From: Candidatus Phosphoribacter baldrii
GTDB lineage: Bacteria; Actinomycetota; Actinomycetes; Actinomycetales; Dermatophilaceae
Length of the DNA: 64,000 nucleotides
Assembly: GCA_016704565.1 (NCBI GenBank)
Contig: JADIZV010000002.1
Span: forward strand, 248,001 to 312,000
Reading direction: 5' to 3'
Shown piece by piece: positions 55,847-63,868 of this stretch. The notes under the pieces are model-generated. The model made no database searches and was not told the DNA's origin. It saw only the letters and a program-made list of their open reading frames with translations. The position numbers and the translations under genes were made by a program. How positions within the stretch are numbered: the stretch's first letter is position 1; each line of letters begins with the position of its first letter.

Positions 55847-56280
55847 CGGCCGGTCGCAGCGGCGCCGTCGCCTTCGCCCGCGTTCAGGACGCACCCTTGT
55901 CCGTCGATGAGGTCATGGCGGCCGTCCGTCACGACCGGGCGGGCGCCGTGGCCCTGTTCGTCGGCCAGGTCCGCGACCACGACGGGGGCCGGGGGGTCGC
56001 GGCCTTGGACTATTCCGCGCATCCGAGCGCGGACTCGGTGGCCGCCACCATCGCTGCCCGGTATGCCGCCCTCCCGGGCATCGAGCGGATCGCCCTTGCC
56101 CACCGGGTGGGCGCGCTGGTTGTCGGAGACCTCGCGATCGTCGCCGCCGTCAGCTCGGCCCATCGCGGTGCGGCATTCCAGACGTGTGCCGATCTGGTCG
56201 AAGATGTCAAAGCGCATCTGCCGATCTGGAAGCATCAGCAGTTCGAGGACGGCACGCAGGAATGGGTGGGGATCGAATGA
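55843..56280 (+). CDS. moaE: molybdopterin synthase catalytic subunit MoaE
   Basis: 145 aa. VGQVRDHDGGRGVAALDYSAHPSA, HRVGALVVGDLAIVAAVSSAHRGAAFQTC and the catalytic-Lys region PIWKHQQFEDGTQEWVG are standard. It adds sulfur from MoaD to precursor Z. No other molybdenum-cofactor gene is close. It overlaps both neighbours by ATGA. Confidence 0.92.
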   Translation: MTAGRSGAVAFARVQDAPLSVDEVMAAVRHDRAGAVALFVGQVRDHDGGRGVAALDYSAHPSADSVAATIAARYAALPGIERIALAHRVGALVVGDLAIVAAVSSAHRGAAFQTCADLVEDVKAHLPIWKHQQFEDGTQEWVGIE

Positions 56281-57428
56281 GCGGGTCTGGGTCGTGGCCG
56301 GGCGAGTGGAGCCCGCCTGACGTCGGGTCTGCGATCATCGACAGCCGCAGCGCACGGCATACGGGTCGACGCCGGTGGCGCCCCTGGATGGGACTCGCGA
56401 TCGGCATCACCCTCGCGATGGTCGTTGCGGTCCTCGCGGCGGTCGTCCCGGTGCCTTACGCCATCCTCAAGCCTGGGCCGGCGACCGACGTCCTGGCCAC
56501 CCACGCGGGGTCGGACGGCAAACAGGTGCCGCGAATCCTCATCGAGGGGACCCCGATCTACCCGACGACGGGCTCGCTGGAGTTCACCACGGTCCGGGTC
56601 ACCGGGGGCCCCGGATTCCCGGTCAACGCCTGGGACCTGCTCTATGCCTGGATCAGCCCGGTGGAGGACGTCTATCCGGTCGACGACCTGTTCCCACCCC
56701 AAGCCACCCAGGAGCAGGTTGCCGAGGAGAACAAGGCCGAGATGGCCGGCTCGCAGCAGGAGGCGGCAGCTGTTGCGCTCCGGGCGCTGGGCAAGGACGT
56801 CCGTCAGGTTGTCGTCATCCGCCAAGTGGTCGCCGGTGCCCCGTCCGAAGGGGAGCTCAAGGCGGGCGACATCCTGGTGTCGATCGGGGGTTCACCAGCC
56901 ACCGACTCGACGGCGATCCGGACCGCCATCCAGGCGGTCACCCCAGGTGATGCGGTCGAGGTCGTCGTGGAGCGCAGCGGGTCGAAGGTGACCACGCACC
57001 CCCGCACCCGCAAGGCCGACGACGGTCGGACCGTGCTCGGGATCCTGCTCGGGGCCGACTACAAATTGCCTTTCGCCGTGACGATCGACGCCGGCAACGT
57101 CGGGGGCCCGTCGGCCGGGCTGATGTTCGCCCTGGGGATCTACGACACCCTCACCGAAGGCTCGATGACCGGTGGGGCGATCATCGCGGGCACGGGCACC
57201 ATCGACGACGCGGGGAAGGTCGGACCGATCGGCGGGATCGCCCAGAAGATGGTCGGGGCTCGCCAAAGCGGCGCGACGTTCTTCCTGGCCCCCGCGGACA
57301 ATTGCTCCGAGATCGTCGGGCGTGAGCCCGGCGGTTTGCAGATCGTCAAGGTCGCGACGTTCGAGGACGCCCGCGCGGCCGTCACCGCCATCGGTGCCGG
57401 GACCACGTCCGGTCTGCCGCACTGTTGA
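56277..57428 (+). CDS. PDZ and Lon-protease domain membrane protein (YlbL family)
   Basis: 383 aa. One N-terminal membrane helix (about 38-64), a PDZ domain (about 165-245; GAPSEGELKAGDILVSIGG) and a Lon-type S16 protease domain with Ser in GGPSAGLMFAL and Lys in GPIGGIAQKMVGARQ. It is a membrane-tethered protease acting outside the membrane. ATG 56277 overlaps the moaE stop. Confidence 0.9.
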   Translation: MSGSGSWPGEWSPPDVGSAIIDSRSARHTGRRRWRPWMGLAIGITLAMVVAVLAAVVPVPYAILKPGPATDVLATHAGSDGKQVPRILIEGTPIYPTTGSLEFTTVRVTGGPGFPVNAWDLLYAWISPVEDVYPVDDLFPPQATQEQVAEENKAEMAGSQQEAAAVALRALGKDVRQVVVIRQVVAGAPSEGELKAGDILVSIGGSPATDSTAIRTAIQAVTPGDAVEVVVERSGSKVTTHPRTRKADDGRTVLGILLGADYKLPFAVTIDAGNVGGPSAGLMFALGIYDTLTEGSMTGGAIIAGTGTIDDAGKVGPIGGIAQKMVGARQSGATFFLAPADNCSEIVGREPGGLQIVKVATFEDARAAVTAIGAGTTSGLPHC

Positions 57429-57430
57429 CC

Positions 57431-57498
57431 GACCGGTGTGTGACCGCCCGGTGCCAGACCGCCCGGGGTGTGACCGCCCGGTGTGTGACCGACGGTAT
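57431..57498 (+). repeat. 15-bp tandem repeat after the YlbL-type gene
   Basis: GACCGCCCGGTGTGT-type units begin at 57431, 57442, 57457, 57472 and 57487 (mostly 15-bp period), starting 2 nt after the stop codon. No coding role is seen. Confidence 0.7.
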
Positions 57499-57535
57499 GC
57501 CGGTCGGCGATGGTGATCGCATCCACAACCGTAGG

Positions 57536-57541
57536 TAGATT
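57536..57541 (+). promoter_or_regulatory. -10 box of the UPF0182 gene
   Basis: TAGATT lies 6 nt before GTG 57548; a leaderless mRNA is likely. Confidence 0.45.
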
Positions 57542-57547
57542 GACCTG

Positions 57548-60541
57548 GTGGATGACCAAGAGTGGTTGGACGGCGAATCCGAACAAGCGCAGAACGGCCC
57601 GCAGGGCGGTGGTCGGGCCGTCCTCCGCCGGCGGCGCAGCCCCTTGGGCGTCACCGTCACCGTGTTGGTTGGGCTGGGCATCATCGCGTCGGCCATCGCC
57701 CAGGTGTGGACCGAGGTCATGTGGTTCGACTCGATCAACCTGCGCTCGGTGTTCACGACCCAGCTCGGCGCGCAGGTGCTGTTGGGCATCGGCGGTGGGC
57801 TGATCACGGCTGTTCTCGTGTGGTCGAGTCTGCACTTCGCGCACCGCGCCCGGCCCATCTACCCGCCGGTCACCCCTCAACAGGATGCGTTGGACCGCTA
57901 TCGCGAGGCCCTGGAGCCGATCCGTCGACTGGCGACCATCGGCATCCCGCTGCTGGCCGGGCTCGTCACCGGCCTCACCGCGTCAGCTCAGTGGGAGACG
58001 TTCTTGCTGTGGCGCAACGCCCAGGCATTCGGGGCGACCGACCCGCAGTTCGGGATGGACATCGGGTTCTTCGTCTTCACCTTGCCGTGGCTGACCTTCG
58101 CGGTGGGGTTCCTCACCATGGCGGTCGTCCTCGGGGCGATCGCCGCCGCTTTCACCCACTATGTGTATGGCGGACTGCAGCTGGCCAACCGCGGACGGGA
58201 CACGACTCGCTTCGCGTTGCTACACCTATCGAGCCTGTTCGCCGCCATCGTCGTGTTGCGGGCAGCGAGCTACTGGCTGGAGCGCTACACGCTGTCCTTG
58301 TCGACCTCGTCGCTCATGACTGGCATCCAATACACCGACGCCAACGCGGTGCTGCCCACCAAGTCGATCCTTGCCGTTGCCTCGATCATGTGCGGCGCGA
58401 TGTTCCTGTCGGTCATCTGGACCCGCTCCTGGCGGCTGCCCGTCATCGGCACCGTGCTGCTCCTTGTCACCTCGATCGTCGTCGGCGGGATCTTCCCGGC
58501 GCTCATCCAGAGCCTCAAGGTCAAGCCGAGCGAAAAGTCGCTCGAAGCCCCCTTCATCGCACGCAACATCGAGGCGACGCGCGCGGCATACGGGCTCAAC
58601 GCCATCGAGGTGACGAAATACGTGCCGAGCGACGAGGCGAGCGCCGAGAAGCTGCGCGCGACCGCGGCAGCCATCCCGGGGATCCGCATCGTTGACCCCA
58701 ACGTCGTGTCGCCGACGGTGCGCCAGAAGCACGCCATCCGCAACTACTACGCGTTCCCGGATGCCCTCGACGTCGACCGCTATACGATCGACGGCACGTT
58801 ACGGGACGTCATCATCGCGGTCCGCGAGCTCGATCTGGCAGGTGTCCCTGCGGGACAGCGAAACTGGCTGAACGATCACACCGTCTACACGCACGGATAC
58901 GGGATCGTCGCGGCATACGCCAACCAGCAGGACTCCGAGGGCAACCCGGTCTATGTCGAGGCGGCAGTCCCGGCCGGCAAGGGCCTCGGGGAATACGAGC
59001 CCCGGATCTACTTCGGGGAGCAGTCGCCGGACTACGCGATCGTCGGAGCGCCGGCCGGGGCGGCGCCGCGGGAGTTCGACTATCCGGCCCAGGTCGAGTC
59101 GCAGCAGGTCAACAACACGTATGCCGGCACTGGCGGGGTCCCCTTGGACAACGCGCTGCGCAAGCTCGCCTACGGCTTGAAGTACCGCGAACTCAACTTC
59201 CTGCTCTCCGACGCGGTCAACCCTTCGTCGCGGATCATGGACTACCGCACCCCGAAGGAACGGGTGGCGCGCGCCGCTCCGTGGCTCACTCTCGACGGCA
59301 ACGCCTACCCGGCGATCGTCGACGGGCGCGTCCTGTGGATCCTCGACGGCTACACGACGACGAACAACTACCCGAACTCCGGACTCACCTCGATGGCCGC
59401 GTCGACCCGGGACTCAACGACGAGCACCCGTCGCAGCGTCACCAGCCTGGAGCAAGGGCAGCTCAACTACATCCGCAACTCGGTGAAGGCGACCGTCGAC
59501 GCGTTCGACGGTTCGGTCCACCTGTATGCGTGGGATGACACCGACCCGATCCTCGGGGCCTGGCGGCAGGCGTTCCCCGGTGTCGTCGAACCGCGCGCCA
59601 ACATCTCGGCCAGCCTCATGTCGCACCTGCGCTACCCGGAGGACCTGTTCAAGATCCAGCGTTCGCTGCTGGCCAAGTACCACGTCGAGGATCCGGATTC
59701 GTTCTACGGCGGGCAGGACTTCTGGCGGGTGCCGCTGGATCCGACCCAGGAGACGGCGCGGACCGACCAGCCGCCCTACTACCTGTCGATCGCCATGCCG
59801 GGTCAGACCGCCCCGGAGTTCTCGCTGACGACAACGTTCATGCCGACTGGAAACCGGGAGGTGCTCACCGGATTCCTTGCGGTCGACTCCAACCCGGGCA
59901 AGGAGGCCGACGGCAAGGTCCTGGCCGGGTATGGGACGCTGCGGCTGCTGGAGTTGCCGCCGAACAGCTCCGTCAAGGGCCCCGGCCAGGTCCAGAACGA
60001 CATCGCCTCGTCCAACCAGGCGTCCAAGGCGTTCACCCTGACGCTGTCGCAGTTCATCAACAACGCCCGTCAGCAAGGCTCGGTCGTCACCCTGGGCAAC
60101 CTGCTCACTCTGCCGATGGGTGGCGGGATGCTCTATGTCGAGCCGATCTACGTCCAGGGCACGGCATCCTCGCAGTTCCCCCTGGGTCGGGCGATCGTCG
60201 TCGCCTTCGGCAACAAGTTGGCCTGGTCGAACACTCTCGACGGGGCGCTCAACGAGCTGTTCGGAGGGGCTGTGGTCGTGCCGCCATCGAGCGGTCCGAC
60301 CACCCCGACGCCGACGCCGTCGCCCACCACCGGTCCCACGACACCGCCGGGAGGGGCCCTGGCGCAGGCGATCGCCGACGCGCAGAAGGCCTTCGCGGAC
60401 GGCGAGGCGGCCCTCAAGGCGGGCGACTTCGCGGCATACGGGGAGGCGCAGAAGCGGCTCAAGGACGCCCTCGCCCGCGCTGCCGCGGCTTCCCCAACCG
60501 GGTCCCTGACCGTCACCCCGGCGCCGACCGCGTCGGGCTGA
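57548..60541 (+). CDS. UPF0182 family membrane protein
   Basis: 997 aa. Seven or so membrane helices in the first 330 residues (the first about 35-58), then a large extracytoplasmic domain with the family motifs VVSPTVRQKHAIRNYYAFPDALDVDRY, NDHTVYTHGYGIVAAYAN and DQPPYYLSIAMPGQ. The C-terminal part has a Thr/Pro linker (PTPTPSPTTGPTTPPGG) and an Ala-rich helix. The function of this conserved actinobacterial family is not established. Confidence 0.9.
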   Translation: MDDQEWLDGESEQAQNGPQGGGRAVLRRRRSPLGVTVTVLVGLGIIASAIAQVWTEVMWFDSINLRSVFTTQLGAQVLLGIGGGLITAVLVWSSLHFAHRARPIYPPVTPQQDALDRYREALEPIRRLATIGIPLLAGLVTGLTASAQWETFLLWRNAQAFGATDPQFGMDIGFFVFTLPWLTFAVGFLTMAVVLGAIAAAFTHYVYGGLQLANRGRDTTRFALLHLSSLFAAIVVLRAASYWLERYTLSLSTSSLMTGIQYTDANAVLPTKSILAVASIMCGAMFLSVIWTRSWRLPVIGTVLLLVTSIVVGGIFPALIQSLKVKPSEKSLEAPFIARNIEATRAAYGLNAIEVTKYVPSDEASAEKLRATAAAIPGIRIVDPNVVSPTVRQKHAIRNYYAFPDALDVDRYTIDGTLRDVIIAVRELDLAGVPAGQRNWLNDHTVYTHGYGIVAAYANQQDSEGNPVYVEAAVPAGKGLGEYEPRIYFGEQSPDYAIVGAPAGAAPREFDYPAQVESQQVNNTYAGTGGVPLDNALRKLAYGLKYRELNFLLSDAVNPSSRIMDYRTPKERVARAAPWLTLDGNAYPAIVDGRVLWILDGYTTTNNYPNSGLTSMAASTRDSTTSTRRSVTSLEQGQLNYIRNSVKATVDAFDGSVHLYAWDDTDPILGAWRQAFPGVVEPRANISASLMSHLRYPEDLFKIQRSLLAKYHVEDPDSFYGGQDFWRVPLDPTQETARTDQPPYYLSIAMPGQTAPEFSLTTTFMPTGNREVLTGFLAVDSNPGKEADGKVLAGYGTLRLLELPPNSSVKGPGQVQNDIASSNQASKAFTLTLSQFINNARQQGSVVTLGNLLTLPMGGGMLYVEPIYVQGTASSQFPLGRAIVVAFGNKLAWSNTLDGALNELFGGAVVVPPSSGPTTPTPTPSPTTGPTTPPGGALAQAIADAQKAFADGEAALKAGDFAAYGEAQKRLKDALARAAAASPTGSLTVTPAPTASG

Positions 60542-60553
60542 GTCACGCAGCTC

Positions 60554-60592
60554 CGGTATGCCGTCCGCTCACCTTGAGTGGGCGGCATACCG
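60554..60592. terminator. hairpin of paired GGTATGCC words after the UPF0182 gene
   Basis: Arms CGGTATGCCG (60554-60563) and CGGCATACCG (60583-60592) with further pairing inside (CCGCTCAC with GTGGGCGG), 12 nt after the stop. Confidence 0.65.
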
Positions 60593-60643
60593 TTGCCTGG
60601 GGAGGGCGCGCGGCCGTGCGGGAGGCGGCTCTGGATACGCGAT

Positions 60644-60672
60644 TTGGCTCTGCCGCAACGCTCGCGTAAGGT
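60644..60672 (+). promoter_or_regulatory. tRNA promoter
   Basis: TTGGCT (60644-60649), 17-bp spacer, TAAGGT (60667-60672). The mature tRNA begins 13 nt after the -10. Confidence 0.7.
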
Positions 60673-60684
60673 TATGCCTACCGA

Positions 60685-60758
<74 letters not shown>

Positions 60759-60777
60759 CTGATGAGGTAGCACGACG

Positions 60778-60805
60778 AAGGCCCGGACCGATCGGTCCGG
60801 GCCTT
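60778..60805. terminator. intrinsic terminator, 28-bp perfect palindrome
   Basis: AAGGCCCGGACCGA and its complement with no loop gap, followed by TCTCG. It ends the tRNA transcript, and being symmetric can also serve the converging lipoprotein gene. Confidence 0.85.
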
Positions 60806-60850
60806 TCTCGTGCGCTGTTGCGCTGTCCACGGACGCTGCGGACGAGGTGG

Positions 60851-61486
60851 TCAGGTGCGGGTGCAGCCGGGTTCGCCAGCCGGGGCGGTTGCGCACAAGA
60901 GGACTCCCAACGGGATGCTCGTCTGCCGGGACGCGCCGGCGGTGGTGTAGGTGATGAGCCAACCGTCGGCGCTCGCGTTCGTCGCAGGGGCGGTGGCCAG
61001 CTCGAGCACCAGCTCGTAGCCCTCGCCGCTGGACTCGACACACGGCGCGTCGACGATGTGGTCGGGTTGGACGCCGACGCTGGCCAGGTCACCGTACGCC
61101 GAGCCGATGAGCGGACCGAAGTGGAACCGCAGCGCATAGGCGACCACGGTGATCGGCCCGGCCGGGTTCACGGGTGTCACAGCGGTGACCTCGACGCTGC
61201 CGGGGGCGGTGAGGCACAGGACCATGCTGCCGACAACTGCGTGGCCGCGACGGTCGAGCTCGCCCATGCTGATGATCGTCGGACGTGGCGTTCCCCCGGG
61301 ACGCAGCTCGACGGGGCCCGAACAGCCCGCGACGAGCGCGAGGGCAAGGATCAGGGCCGCCGAGAGGGGAAGGGTCGCTGACAGGGGAAAGGCCGCCGAC
61401 AGGGGTCGCGCCGCTCGGGGGACAGCGCCCGTGCTCGATCGTCGGGACGTGTCCCGAGTTCGCCGCCGCATCGAGAAGTCGCGCAT
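60851..61486 (-). CDS. putative lipoprotein with repeated signal peptide segment
   Basis: 211 aa. Basic N-terminus (MRDFSMRRRTRDTSRR), then RPLSAAFPLSATLPLSAALILALALVAGC with the lipobox Cys near residue 50. The PLSA motif occurs three times, encoded by an 18-bp tandem repeat (about 61352-61408). The mature part (about 160 aa) has four Cys and no family I recognise. ATG 61486 is chosen; an in-frame start 60 nt upstream would cross the dyad element. Confidence 0.65.
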   Translation of the reverse strand: MRDFSMRRRTRDTSRRSSTGAVPRAARPLSAAFPLSATLPLSAALILALALVAGCSGPVELRPGGTPRPTIISMGELDRRGHAVVGSMVLCLTAPGSVEVTAVTPVNPAGPITVVAYALRFHFGPLIGSAYGDLASVGVQPDHIVDAPCVESSGEGYELVLELATAPATNASADGWLITYTTAGASRQTSIPLGVLLCATAPAGEPGCTRT

Positions 61487-61544
61487 GACGTCGCCTCCAC
61501 TGTCGTTCCAGCAACAGTGTAGCGGCGACGTCATCGGCGACGTC
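61487..61544 (-). promoter_or_regulatory. nested dyad elements upstream of the lipoprotein gene
   Basis: TGACGTCGCC (61487-61496) is the inverse of GGCGACGTCA, which occurs twice in tandem at 61523-61532 and 61535-61544. Inside is a second dyad, CACTGT...ACAGTG. It looks like a compact operator for one or two regulators. Confidence 0.5.
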
Positions 61545-61602
61545 ATGGGCGCGCTGGCCAGGCGAATACCTCAGGCGGCTGCCGGGCGCGCCCACCCGAA
61601 AC

Positions 61603-61640
61603 AACAGCAGGCCCGGACCATCCGGCCCGGGTCTGCTGTT
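61603..61640 (-). terminator. intrinsic terminator of the cold-shock gene
   Basis: Arms AACAGCAGGCCCGG (61603-61616) and CCCGGGTCTGCTGTT (61626-61640) form a stem with one bulge. On the minus strand it is followed by GTTTCGGG. It starts 17 nt after the csp stop. Confidence 0.75.
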
Positions 61641-61656
61641 GAAGTGGGTCAAACGG

Positions 61657-61860
61657 TCAGATGCCGCGGACCTTCTCGGCCTGCGGGCCCTTCTGGCCCT
61701 GGGTGACGTCGAACTCGACGCGCTGACCCTCGTCGAGCGAGCGGTAGCCGCCCGAGTCGATCGCGGAGTAGTGGACGAAGACGTCCGGGCCGCCTGCATC
61801 CTGCGCGATGAAGCCGAAGCCCTTCTCGGCGTTGAACCACTTGACGGTGCCTTGTGCCAT
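61657..61860 (-). CDS. cspA: cold-shock protein (CspA family)
   Basis: 67 aa single OB fold with RNP1 KGFGFIAQ and RNP2 DVFVHYSAI. Binds single-stranded RNA/DNA and melts RNA structure. GAACAGGAAG upstream is a possible ribosome site. The leader is long and structured, as is usual for csp genes. Confidence 0.95.
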   Translation of the reverse strand: MAQGTVKWFNAEKGFGFIAQDAGGPDVFVHYSAIDSGGYRSLDEGQRVEFDVTQGQKGPQAEKVRGI

Positions 61861-61960
61861 GTCTTTGGTGACTTCCTGTTCATTCGGAGGGCACCACCGT
61901 GGTGCCGTCCAGGCCGCGGTGTCGCATCACCGGGATCCCGAGGAAGCCTGGAAATGACGA

Positions 61961-61982
61961 GGCCCGCCGTCGGAGGCGGGCC
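61961..61982 (-). promoter_or_regulatory. strong hairpin in the cspA leader
   Basis: GGCCCGCC (61961-61968) and GGCGGGCC (61975-61982), 6-nt loop, about 100 nt before the cspA start. On the minus strand it is followed by TCGTCATTTCC. It could be an attenuator or thermosensitive leader element. TACACT at 62021-62026 (minus strand) is a possible -10 upstream of it. Confidence 0.5.
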
Positions 61983-62070
61983 CTGCTCTTGCGAAAGAAC
62001 TGCTACTGCAACCGGAGGCCAGTGTATCAGCCCGCGACCGCCCGCGTCCCCAAACGTGTGTCCCCAAACC

Positions 62071-63471
62071 TCACTCCGGCCAACCCGGCTCGGCTCCTGC
62101 CCCTCGGGCCGCCTCGAACCAGGCCACCGCGCGCAGCACCCCGACGTCGTCGAACCGGCGCCCGGCCACCTGCACGCCGACCGTCCGTCCGTCGGGCAAG
62201 AACCCAGCGTTAACCGAGCAGGCCGGCTGCCCCGACATCGAGAACGGCACCGTGAACCCGATGTGCGCCATCCCTTCGTCGGCCTCGCCCCACGGCATCG
62301 GCCACTCCGCAGGGAACGCCGCCACCGGCGCGACCGGAGACACGATGAAGTCGTATGCCGCGGTCGCCGCCACCGTCGCGGCCCGCATCGCCATGACCGA
62401 CTGATAGGCCCGCAGCACGTCGACCCCACTCGCCCGTGCGCCACCTTCGGCCCACCGTCGCACGAACGGCAGCACGAGAGAACGATTTTCGGCCGTCATC
62501 GCCTCCAGGTCGGCGAACGAGCGCACCCGCCAGAACAGGTCGATGTCAGAGAGCAGCTGCGGCGTGAGCCACGGCTGCACGACGTCGACCTGCGCCCCGC
62601 CGTTCTCGAAGACCCGGCCCGCCGCCTCGGTGACGGCGCGGACGGCGAGGTGGCACGGCATACCGGCGCCGGCGTCCAGCCACAGACCGACCCGCAGCCC
62701 GCGCACCGCCGCTCCGTCCAACGACCAGTCCAGGGAGGCCGGCGGCAGCGCCGACCAGTCGCGCTCGTCGGGCCGCGCGAGGGCCGTCATCGCGATCGCC
62801 GCGTCGGCGGCGGTCCGGGTCAGCGGCCCGGCCACCCGCCCGAGGTACGGCGCGTCCAGCGGCACCCGCCCGAACGACGGCTTGTGTGCAACGAGCCCCA
62901 GCCAGGTCCCCGGCAAGCGGATCGACCCACCGATGTCGGTGCCCACGTGGATCGGCCCGTATGCCGCCACGGCCGCTGCCCCCGCGCCCGCCGACGAGCC
63001 GCCCGTCGTGAGGGCGGGGTCCCACGGCGAGCGGGTGATCCCGTGCAGCGAGGAGACCCCGGAGGAGAGCATCCCCCAATCGGGCATCGTCGTGGCGCCG
63101 ACGATGACGGCGCCGGCCTCGCGCAGCCGCTCGACCGCGGGTGCGTCCCTTGTCGGGACGACGGGGGTGGCTCCGGCGCAGCCCGCGCGCATCGGCACGC
63201 CCGCGCGAGCGAGGTTCTCCTTGACGGTGACCGGTATGCCGTCCAGCGGGCCGAGCGGCTCGCCGCGCCGCCACCGGGCCTCGGACTGTGCCGCAGCGGT
63301 CGCGGCGTCGGACTCAGCTGCGGGGCGGTCCGCGGCGACGAGGGCGTTGATGACCGGCTCCCAGCGATCGATCCTGGCGCGCACGGCGGCGAGGGCCTCG
63401 ACGGGGGAGAGGGTATGGGCTCGGAAGGCCGCCGTGAGCGTGGCGACGTCCCAGCGTGCCGGATCGGTCAT
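62071..63471 (-). CDS. amidase-signature family hydrolase
   Basis: 466 aa. Catalytic Lys in IPVTVKENLA, cis-Ser in GGSSAGAGAAA, nucleophile Ser in HVGTDIGGSIRLPG. A stand-alone amidase paralogous to GatA, acting on an unknown amide. GGAGGGAGGA precedes ATG 63471, which excludes longer in-frame starts through the upstream repeats. Confidence 0.88.
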   Translation of the reverse strand: MTDPARWDVATLTAAFRAHTLSPVEALAAVRARIDRWEPVINALVAADRPAAESDAATAAAQSEARWRRGEPLGPLDGIPVTVKENLARAGVPMRAGCAGATPVVPTRDAPAVERLREAGAVIVGATTMPDWGMLSSGVSSLHGITRSPWDPALTTGGSSAGAGAAAVAAYGPIHVGTDIGGSIRLPGTWLGLVAHKPSFGRVPLDAPYLGRVAGPLTRTAADAAIAMTALARPDERDWSALPPASLDWSLDGAAVRGLRVGLWLDAGAGMPCHLAVRAVTEAAGRVFENGGAQVDVVQPWLTPQLLSDIDLFWRVRSFADLEAMTAENRSLVLPFVRRWAEGGARASGVDVLRAYQSVMAMRAATVAATAAYDFIVSPVAPVAAFPAEWPMPWGEADEGMAHIGFTVPFSMSGQPACSVNAGFLPDGRTVGVQVAGRRFDDVGVLRAVAWFEAARGAGAEPGWPE

Positions 63472-63509
63472 CGGGTCCTCCCTCCGTCTTTGCCCCTGAG
63501 GCAGGTTTA

Positions 63510-63602
63510 CCACCCAACCGACCCCTGCACCCCCCACCGACCCCTGCGCACCCAACCGACCCCTGCACCCCCCACCGACCCCTGCGCCCCCAACCGACCC
63601 TG
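63510..63602 (+). repeat. ACCGACCCCTGC tandem repeat
   Basis: Five units of CCCAACCGACCCCTGCAC / CCCCCACCGACCCCTGCGC, alternating lengths of 18 and 20 bp. It leads directly into the long hairpin. No gene is seen between 63472 and 63868. Confidence 0.8.
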
Positions 63603-63664
63603 CGCCGAGATTGACGTTGCGTGCGCGACACTCCGTGTCGCGCGGCCGCAACGTCAATCTCGGC
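63603..63664. repeat. 62-bp near-perfect hairpin
   Basis: CGCCGAGATTGACGTTGCG (63603-63621) pairs with its complement ending at 63664. An inner stem, TGCGCGACAC with GTGTCGCGCG, is separated by a 2-nt bulge. The loop is only 3 nt. It lies between divergent genes, so it is not an obvious terminator; it may be a small palindromic element. Confidence 0.75.
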
Positions 63665-63868
63665 GGGCCTGAGAAGGTGAGCGACGGCCCCGGTGACGTG
63701 CCTCGGGGAGCGGGCCGGACGGCATACGGGCTGGCGGGCCGGGTGAGGAGAAGGTGACGGTTGGGTCTCAACCAGGCGGGGCTGGAAAGGCACCCCTGTG
63801 CGGTGGCGTTCCGTCCCCGTAGCCTGTGGCTGCCACAGGACATCGTCGCCGGACCCCAGGGAGCCCCC

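Noticed and set aside
61639..63672. Large plus-strand frame opposite cspA and the amidase
   Set aside because: It is antisense to two clear genes and its product is Arg/Pro-rich low complexity without any motif.
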